Source: Dactylis glomerata
Taxonomy: Eukaryota > Streptophyta > Magnoliopsida > Poales > Poaceae
Assembly: GCA_007115705.1 (NCBI GenBank)
Contig: QXEO01000155.1
Location: forward strand, 1,151,903-1,215,902
DNA: 64,000 nt
Direction of reading: 5' to 3'
A model generated the notes under the pieces. That model did not search any database. It saw nothing but the letters and a program-made list of their open reading frames with translations, and was not told where the DNA came from. This document shows positions 56,805-64,000 of the stretch, piece after piece (the first letter of the stretch is position 1; each line of letters opens with the position of its first letter). Position numbers and translations under genes: made by a program.

Positions 56805-58961
56805 ATGTCGACCGGACACGTCAACGACGGCACTGGCCCTTCTAACCAAATGAGTGTTGAAGAACAAGCCCGGGCAGCCAACTTGCCATTTTGGATGCAA
56901 TCCTAGAGGGCGGCTGAGGAGAAGGAAATAGACGTCATGGACGGAGACAGAGGTGGAGATGATCAGGGTGGAGACGAAGACTCTGAGGGTGGAGACGGAG
57001 ACTCCGAGGGTGGAGAAGGAGACGGAGACTCCGATGACACCACCAATGCTGGCTGTGAGCGCACCGATGGCGCCGAGGATGACACCACCGATGGTGGATC
57101 TGCCTCGGCTGCTAAGAAGAAGAAGGCCATCAGGAAGGATCGGAACCCGCCGACGCTTGGCACAAAACGCGAGGATTTCGCCCAAGTGAATGAAAACAGC
57201 ATACCTGTGGAGCCTAAAGCCCTTGTCACAGGATACGGGACGCAGATCGGTTGCATCGTCCGGGAGACCATGACGATCAACACGAGGAACCTCCGAGATC
57301 CTGGCAATGCGCATCTTGTGCAGCTCCTACTACAGAAGCTTCACGAGCGATACGATTTCCCAGAGGAGTACAAGAACCTAAACCTCAAAGACAACAAGGT
57401 GAACCAGCAGGCCCTTACGAAGATGAGCACGGCCTTGGCTAGCTGGAGAACCCGGTTGAAGAAGCGGATTGACAAGAACGAAAGCTGGGAAGAGATCAAG
57501 AAGCATGAGCCACTTCTAGATCACGATGACTATCTTCTTTTCAAGGAGGAGTTGGAGACCGATACCTTCAAAGCCCTGTCGGCATTGGGGAAGAAGATGT
57601 ATGAACAAAACTTAGGTCACCACCGTCTTGGGAGTGGCGATTACAGAGGAATCCAGGAAGTGTGGGACAAGGAGGACGCCGAGCTTATTCGTCTTGGCAA
57701 GCCCAACATGTTTGACAAATTCATGGACCCGCAGGTCCGGAACTTTGTGCGGGCCCGCTACTACCTGTGCCCCAAGACAAAGGAATTCAAAACCTCAGCG
57801 AAGGCTGTGCAAGAGTTTGAGAAACTCGTGGTAAGCAACTTACCGCGGATCTAAAGTCGATTTGCAATCAATAATGAACTGATAATTCTAATTGGGTTCA
57901 TGAATCCTTTTGCAGGAAGCTGAAATAGCCGCCGAGGCAGCTTGCTCCACCCAAGGGCAATCAGAGCCTTGGGACACTCCTTTCAACAGGGCGACGAATA
58001 TTATGAAGAAGAGGCCCAAGCACAAGAAGATGACGTCCGCTGGGCGTGTTTCCGGCTTTGGGCTGACCACGAAAGTCAATGTCCACTTCAAAGAGGAATC
58101 AAAGGCTAGAAAGGAGAGAAGAAGCAAGGTGGAGGAGGCGCAGAGGCGGGAGATTGCAGATCTCAAGGCGCAAGTGGCCGCGCTGCCGGCGCAGATGGAG
58201 GAGAAGTTCGAAGCAAGGTTGCGCCAGGTCATTCCTCCTCAACTGTGAGAGGGTCTAGCGGCGTGGAATGCCGCTGGTGGAGTTGGGCCGATACCGGTGC
58301 CCAGCGTGTCTGGCAGCAACTCGGCCCAACACATGTCGCCGAACATGGTGACCCCGCCCTCCTACCCATTGGCAGACCCGTTCGCGGGGCTGAGCCCGCT
58401 GGCCGCCGACACCAACAACGCGCAGCCGGCACCGGTGCCCAACACCAACACGCGGCCGCCGCCTCCGCCGCAGCCCAACACCAACGTGCAGCCGCCGCCC
58501 AACACCAACGTGCAGCCGCCGCCTCCACCGCAGCCCACGCAGCCTCGCGTGTCCACCTTAGCCGACCTCGACGCCCTTACCAAGGTAACTAATCGTAGGC
58601 TCGACTTCATACTCTGCCGTCCTTTTTGATGAGTACCATCTGATAATGATGCCCAACATGTTTTCCCGCAGGACACTAGTTGCACCTTGCTGCACTATGT
58701 GAACGGCGTGCTGAAGGATGTAGGCAAGGCTACCATATGCCAACCGAAAAACCCCCTGATGCACAACTTGCCCATCCCTGCTGGCATGTTCAGGGTTGCC
58801 CTGGTGCATCCTTTGAAGGGTTGCGAAGGCGTTGATCCTCCCATGCAACCTCATGGAGTCGATGAGCATTACTCTCTCAGAGGTTGAATCGGCTGGCCCT
58901 TGCTATGGCTGAAGTCACAGATTTGCCTTGCAAAGGATGATCAGCGCCCCGCGGCTGCCCC
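56805..58961 (+). pseudogene. CACTA-3 ORF2: Transposase_24-like protein, two nonsense codons, truncated by LTR
   Basis: Exons 56805-57830, 57916-58584 and 58672 onward keep one frame across GT/AG introns. The N-terminus is followed by tandem acidic repeats (GGDEDSEGGDGDSEGG) and a basic patch (AAKKKKAIRKDRNPP). The Ptta/En-Spm-like body has GTQIGCIVRETM, KMSTALASWRTRLKKRID and VRNFVRARYYLCPKTKEF. A coiled coil (KARKERRSKVEEAQRREIAD) and a Pro/Asn-rich repeat (NTNVQPPP units) follow. Stops: TAG 56904-56906 and TGA 58246-58248. In the last exon the frame ends at TGA 58885-58887. The gene is then cut at 58961 by a Gypsy LTR. No Ulp1-like catalytic motif is present in the visible part, unlike CACTA-1 and CACTA-2. 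Confidence 0.82.
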
Positions 58962-59616
58962 TGATACGTCTCTAACGTATCCATAATTTTTGATGCTCCA
59001 TGCCTGTTTTTACACCATTTGCCTTGTGTTTCGTTACACTTCGTGGCGTTTTTATGCGATTTCCGGAACTAACCTGTTGACAAGATGCCACAGTGCCAGT
59101 TCCCTGTTTTCTGCTGTTTTTGTGTTTCAGAAATGCTACACAGGAAATATTCTCGGAATTGGACGAAACATGTTCCAAAACTCTTATTTTTCCCGGACGA
59201 AGGACGAGGACCGAAAGAGAGCCGGAGGGGGGCCAGGGGCCAGTCTCACACCAGGGTGGCGCGGCCCAGCCCCTGGCCGCGCCCCCTATGTGTGAGGAGC
59301 CCCTGGCAGCCCCCTGACGACGCCCCTTCGCCTATATAAAGCCTCAGGACGGAAAACCCTAGGGGAGTCGGCAAAATTTCCAGAACAGTTCCGCAGCTCC
59401 ACCATCGCCGCCGACAAATTTCGGGGGACAGAAGTCTCTGTTCTGGCACCCTACCGGGACGGGGAAGTGCCCCCGGAGCCATCTCCATCGGTCTCCATCG
59501 CCGTCTCCGCCATCTCCATCGACCTCACCGCCATCTCCATCAACCTTGCTGTCTCCTATGATGAGGAGGGAGTAGTTCATCCCCGGGGCTGAGGGCTCTA
59601 CCGGTAGCTATGTGGT

Positions 59617-62600
59617 TGTAACGCCCCACCTTTGGATTTAGGTGGAACACCTGTGTTAATGTGCTACTCCCTGGATCATTAGATAGCACCACAGTACAAA
59701 ATATAGTAATCATTGCAGATAGTGTCATTTATTACATCGCAAATCCAGATACAATAGTCTTTAAACCTTACAAAAATAGCTTAGCCACTTGGACTTGCTT
59801 GAATACCAGAGTTTAACACAAACTAACACAACGGAAAGTAAATTGCAATGAGCCTCCATCTTCAGCAACGTGCCATAGGCAGTCATGTTGGTATGCAGGC
59901 TCGAGACTCCTCCATCTACTCCTCATCAGAACAACCTACACGTTTGAATATGTAGCCCCAAAGGGGTCAGTACAACAATGTACTGGCAAATGACACATAT
60001 TTGGTGGCATTTTGTGGAAAGACTATACTACATGATATTTGGCTTGTGGATCTCAAAGGCTAATTTGCATAAAGCAGTTTTATCCTATATTTTCCAAATC
60101 AAAAAATTTTAATGCATTCTAATTTTTCTTTAATATCAAGATAACTCCTAGGTCACCACCACATACATGGTTTTCACTGCCAGTATGTAGCCCCGGGTAG
60201 TCACTCTACAAAACCAGGTTAATCTCTCAAGTTACTACAATACCATGGTTTTCACTGCCAGGCATGTAGCCCTAAGGCATCCCCACTTTCTACGCAAGTT
60301 TTAATTATTTCAAAAAGGTGATGAGATTCTTCCGTACATTCCATGTCTAGAGACTCAAGTTGTCCATAACCGGGGACACGGCTAATCAATTAGTTTAACA
60401 CCCTGCAGGGGTTGTGCACTTTCACCTTAAGACTCATTTTATGCCCATACATAAAATGAGACGATACCTTTTAGAAGGAGAGAGCAACCAACTGGCAAGA
60501 TCCGTTCCCAACCTACAATTCAACTACCAGCCATCTTCTTGCACACAAGTTGCACCCTCACATCTAATCAGTCAAGACAGAGCCCATATTGTCATAAGGC
60601 TGCACTGGAAGTACTCTAAGCATGGAAGACATATCAATCCCTTTAATCCTGGGTGGCAAACCACAAGTGTACTACTTAGGCCACTAACACATACCATGGT
60701 TTTCACTTCCAAGATATGTGACTCCTAAGTAGACACTCAACACACCCAAAGCCACACCAATCCACCCAGGTAGTTCATTGAAGTTGTAGTTTAATTTTTA
60801 GAGCAAATCATCAATAAAGCATGGCATCACTTTCCAAAGTAAATTTGCAATCATATCAAGTGGGGTTTAAAGGATGGCTACACACTACTAGGTTCTAAGC
60901 ATTTCATAAACTTCTTTGAAAACAACCTATCATGCATACTACTGAAAAACACTAATGCAGTAGTAAAAATAGGTAGAAGAATGTGTGTCACTTGCCTTTT
61001 TGAAGAACACGATCTTTCACTCCTCTCTCAACTAAACACGTAGCTCCTCGCACAAACTATAACACAGAAATAACATACATAAACAAACCATACAAACACA
61101 ATCAAACAAATCATACAATTGAAAAGTGTTTGTTTAACAATTTAAATTTATTGAGATGTTAGAAAGATATGGCAAGGGAATTATGGATAGATGGACATGG
61201 GTTTGATTGCTAGTTGGGAAAGGTCAAATGATTGATAGAGGCTTGGACTAAGCAAAATATAAGTGATGAAGTCTTTATGCTTTATTAGAGGATGTATGAA
61301 GCTTGGAATAACTCATGTGAATTTGATCACATAAGTGGCAATTAGTGCAGTAACAATACTATTGAATAAGTGTGACAACAATTACTCATAAATAGCATCT
61401 ATTGCACTTGAGCAATGGACAAAGGTTCATGAAGCATTGAAGTACTCAGTTCACTCATTTGCAAATTGAATAGTTCAACACAAGTAAACAAGTTGAGGTA
61501 GGCATAGGATTGGGTATGAATGGATGACATTTGAAAATATGGTTCAAGGATTCATTGAACAACATGGTGTAAGAACTCATACTATGGTATGGGTTATGAC
61601 AACACCACATTAACAAAAACATAACCTAGGATTGAAATACCTCACACTCCACTCAATTAATACAATTGTAAATTGAATGTATGTGAACTAGACAAAGATA
61701 GGTCTAAGTAGATATGACCTTGATCAATATGTTGTTTAGATAACATTGGTGTCTAGCTAGGATCATAGGATTTGCTAATGTAGAAAGAAACATTACTGAA
61801 AAGGAATAGGTTTATTTCTATAGTGGAAATTACTCAAATCCTCATGTTAGAATTTGAATAATTGTGAAATGGTTCAATAAAATATGGGAGTGATACTACT
61901 GGATAGCTTGCAGTTAGACAAAGTCACTGCAATTGGAATTATTCAAAATAGGTTATAGAATTCGTATTATGTTCAAATTAGTGATTTGGATAGATTTCAA
62001 TGCACAGAGTGTGTGCACGTATCAAACTTGAATGTTCTTGATCCTAAGAGGTTCTACATTAATAGAGGATTCCAAGGACTACAAATTTGTGATTTTTGGA
62101 TGCTTAGAATAAAAGATATGAATTTAACAAGCTAACAGAAGGTTTGATTCAATTTGAAAATAAATTCAAATTAAATACTAAAACTATGAAGTTTTTGTGC
62201 ACTAATGGATTCTACACATTCTAAGGATTCCAATGCTATATTATTTATTAATTTTCAAGTTACAGATCAAAAGATATGATTTATCAAAGTTTTGGATGAA
62301 ATTTGGTTTCAAATTTCTATTTGAATCGAGTTTAAACCCGGGGCTGACACGTGGCGGCTTCTGACTGCACGGTACCAGTTCGTTCGGATCGGGGTCGTGG
62401 GCCGTCAGATCTAAAGTGATCTGGACGTCCCGGATGGACCGGTACCTCTTCAGTTAAGTGATCTGTCCGATCCGTTGGATCAAGATCGGACGGGCAAAAT
62501 TAAAAAGGGGAAGAGCTCACCGGTTGAGTTAGGTTTCTGGCGAGATTTCTCCGGCGAGGGGCACTGGTGGTTGGCTCCGGCGATGCTCCGGTGGTGTCCT

Positions 62601-63895
62601 GAGGCGAGGGAGAGGACAACGGCGTTCTACGCGATGACATAAACCCGATGGTGACCACGGCGCAGTCGCTCGCGTCCTTGGTCGACGTGGAGGTGTGGCC
62701 GGAGATGTGGGCGTGTCGGGTGATGGCCAGGAGCTCGATTTGCTGCGAATTAAATCAAAAGAAAATGTCAGAGGGGGCGCCAGAGAGAGGGAGAGGAGAT
62801 AGGGGAGAGGAGGAGGCGCGGGGTTCACCGTCGATGTCGGAATCGTCCGGGGAAGCCTGCGGATCTCCGTCGACAAATTTCGTCGTCCTCGATTTGTCCC
62901 GAGCGGAGAGACGAAAGGGAGAGAAGAGAGGGGAGTGCGGGCTTCTTATAGGCGCAGCTCGAGGATGAAACGGGCGGGCATTAATCAGGATTGAAGGGGG
63001 CAGTAACAGCGTGGTCTCCCGGCGTGATTTTCGGCCGGAGGTTGAAGACGAGCCGAGCTGATGGGTGGGTCCCACGAGTTAGTGAGAGAGGGAGGGAAAA
63101 ATCTGTACCGATTCGGAATTCCGGGGTAAGTGGGCCGCGGGCCGAAACTGATGCCGGGCCAGATTGGTTCCCGGGGCCCTTTTCGTATTTTCTTTTCTTT
63201 TCTTCTTTTTCTTTTTCTATTTTTTCCAATTCCTTTATAACTTTTGCAAATTTGGTTCAAATTGATTCAAACCAATTTGTAAAATTTTCTAAGATTCAGA
63301 GGAACAAACTAGGGCAGTAAGAAACATGTTTTCATATATAAAACTAATTTCCAAATAAAACTCTATAATTTAGCCAAAGGGCTTATTTGCATAAACCAAA
63401 GTAGAAATAGGATTTTAAAATAATCCTTTTAAATTCAAAGAATAATCTTTATAGAAATAGAGTTTGAAATTTTATTTAAAACATGCTTTTGGCATAGAAA
63501 CTGTATAGGATATAAATTCTCTTTTGTAAATTATTTCCTTTGCAATTATTGCTTGCATAGGATAAAAGAAAAAAATGGTAATAGAGATTTTATTTTCTCA
63601 AAATAATTTCTCAAGATGAAAATAATCTTTCAAAACAAAGGGTTGATGGAAAATAGTTTTGAAAGAAGGAATTTGATAAATAGTTTTTGAAGTAGATGAG
63701 GTATGGGAAAAACTTTGGTATTTTGATATTGGGGTTTTAGGGTTTTTGATTTGATCTCAAATTGTTTAAGGTAACCTTTAGTTATAGTTCAAAAAGTTTT
63801 AATTTCTTGTGATTTTTCAATCAAGTCAAACAATTACAAGCACTCATTTTAATTTTTTTGATTTTCCAAAAATTGGAAAAGTCAGGGATGTTACA
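59617..63895 (-). mobile_element. Solo LTR of a long-LTR retrotransposon (4279 bp)
   Basis: TGTAACGCCCCACC at the left, GGGATGTTACA at the right and a perfect TSD GTGGT (59612-59616 and 63896-63900). No second copy of the ends, no PBS, no polypurine tract and no coding domain lie inside, so a single LTR left by recombination fits best. The promoter is probably on the minus strand: TATAAGAAGC at 62950-62941, followed by a C-rich leader (62930-62530) whose open frames are not recognisable proteins. The ends and length recall Sukkula-type elements of Triticeae. That name is only a suggestion. Confidence 0.78.
62941..62950 (-). promoter_or_regulatory. TATA box of solo LTR
   Basis: TATAAGAAGC on the minus strand, inside the GC-rich part of the LTR, about 74 bp upstream of the first ATG (62876). 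Same layout as the TATA boxes of the Gypsy LTRs above. Confidence 0.5.
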
Positions 63896-64000
63896 GTGGT
63901 TCACCTCTCTCTCCCATGATGTGATCTTTATGTGATCGTGAGCTTTGTATCATGTTGAATAATTAGATGTTACTCTTCTTCATTATGTGTACTCTAGTGT

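Larger units (their letters stand above)
49492..58961 (+). mobile_element. CACTA-3, CACTA transposon of a second family, right end outside window
   Basis: The left TIR CACTACTAGGAAAACCC starts at 49492 (preceding GCT is the candidate TSD). Sub-terminal repeats are of the tggcgcacca / tggtgcgcca type (49520-49885). It carries a broken transposase (50509-53973) and a broken ORF2 (56805 onward). It is inserted in the third Gypsy-like element and cut at 58961 by another LTR. Its proteins are clearly different from those of CACTA-1 and CACTA-2. Confidence 0.88.
58962..64000 (+). mobile_element. Fourth Gypsy-like LTR, plus orientation, continues past window end
   Basis: Starts TGATACGTCTCTAACGTATC at 58962 and matches the minus strand of the outer Gypsy LTRs (14423 downward). 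TATA box TATATAAA is at 59333-59340. It is interrupted at 59616 by the solo LTR and resumes at 63896 (gtggttcacctctctctccc). The sequence before it is GCCCC (candidate TSD). The window ends inside this LTR, so it may be the left LTR of a full element or a solo LTR. Confidence 0.85.

Noticed and set aside
62529..63320. Pro/Arg-rich frames within the solo LTR
   Set aside because: They lie downstream of the LTR TATA box in a C-rich leader. No conserved domain seen.

Overview
This window is plant repeat-rich intergenic DNA, almost certainly from a Triticeae grass (wheat, Aegilops, rye or barley). The evidence is the CACTA termini with 'agtcccggt...accgggact' sub-terminal repeats, the Gypsy LTRs that begin TGATACGTCTCC, tRNA-Asp-type and tRNA-iMet primer-binding sites, and nesting to several levels. 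I see no ordinary host gene, no rRNA gene and no CRISPR. Nearly every base belongs to a transposable element, and most boundaries can be placed to the base by target-site duplications (TSDs).

Layout. (1) 1-9251: right part of CACTA-1 (+ strand). It holds a TNP2-type transposase (ORF1, left end outside the window), two related antisense ORFs (A and B), and a complete six-exon ORF2 of 969 codons that joins a Ptta/En-Spm (Transposase_24) region to a Ulp1-like C48 protease domain. (2) 9252-10907: 1.7 kb with no recognisable gene. (3) 10908-46786: CACTA-2, genes on the - strand, related to CACTA-1 and broken. Exon 2 of its ORF2 is split by an outer Gypsy element (12990-40567, TSD AGGGG). That element is split by an inner Gypsy (15647-34749, TSD GTTCG). 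The 5' LTR of the inner Gypsy holds a Copia element (22807-31059, TSD AGTGA) and a small LTR element (31066-33436, TSD GTGAT), inserted one base apart. (4) 46787-49491: 3' LTR and part of the interior of a third Gypsy-like element that interrupts the CACTA-2 transposase. (5) 49492-58961: CACTA-3 (+ strand), a different CACTA family with 'tggcgca...tgcgcca' sub-terminal repeats and broken ORF1 and ORF2. (6) 58962-64000: a fourth Gypsy LTR interrupting ORF2 of CACTA-3, itself split by a 4.28-kb solo LTR (59617-63895, TSD GTGGT).

How the parts work together. In each CACTA element ORF1 should cut and join at the TIRs and sub-terminal repeats, and ORF2 is the second element-encoded protein. In all three, a second cluster of sub-terminal-type repeats lies between the two genes, just upstream of the ORF2 leader. 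In CACTA-3 the leader intron of ORF2 is visibly a copy of that of ORF1, so ORF2 probably uses a duplicated terminal promoter. The outer and inner Gypsy elements code only for Gag or Gag-protease and have no reverse transcriptase or integrase, so they must have moved using enzymes made elsewhere. The least ordinary content is the antisense ORF A/B pair in CACTA-1, one with a TATA box and five E2F-like boxes and the other inside the ORF2 leader intron, and a tRNA-like Pol III cassette in CACTA-3.
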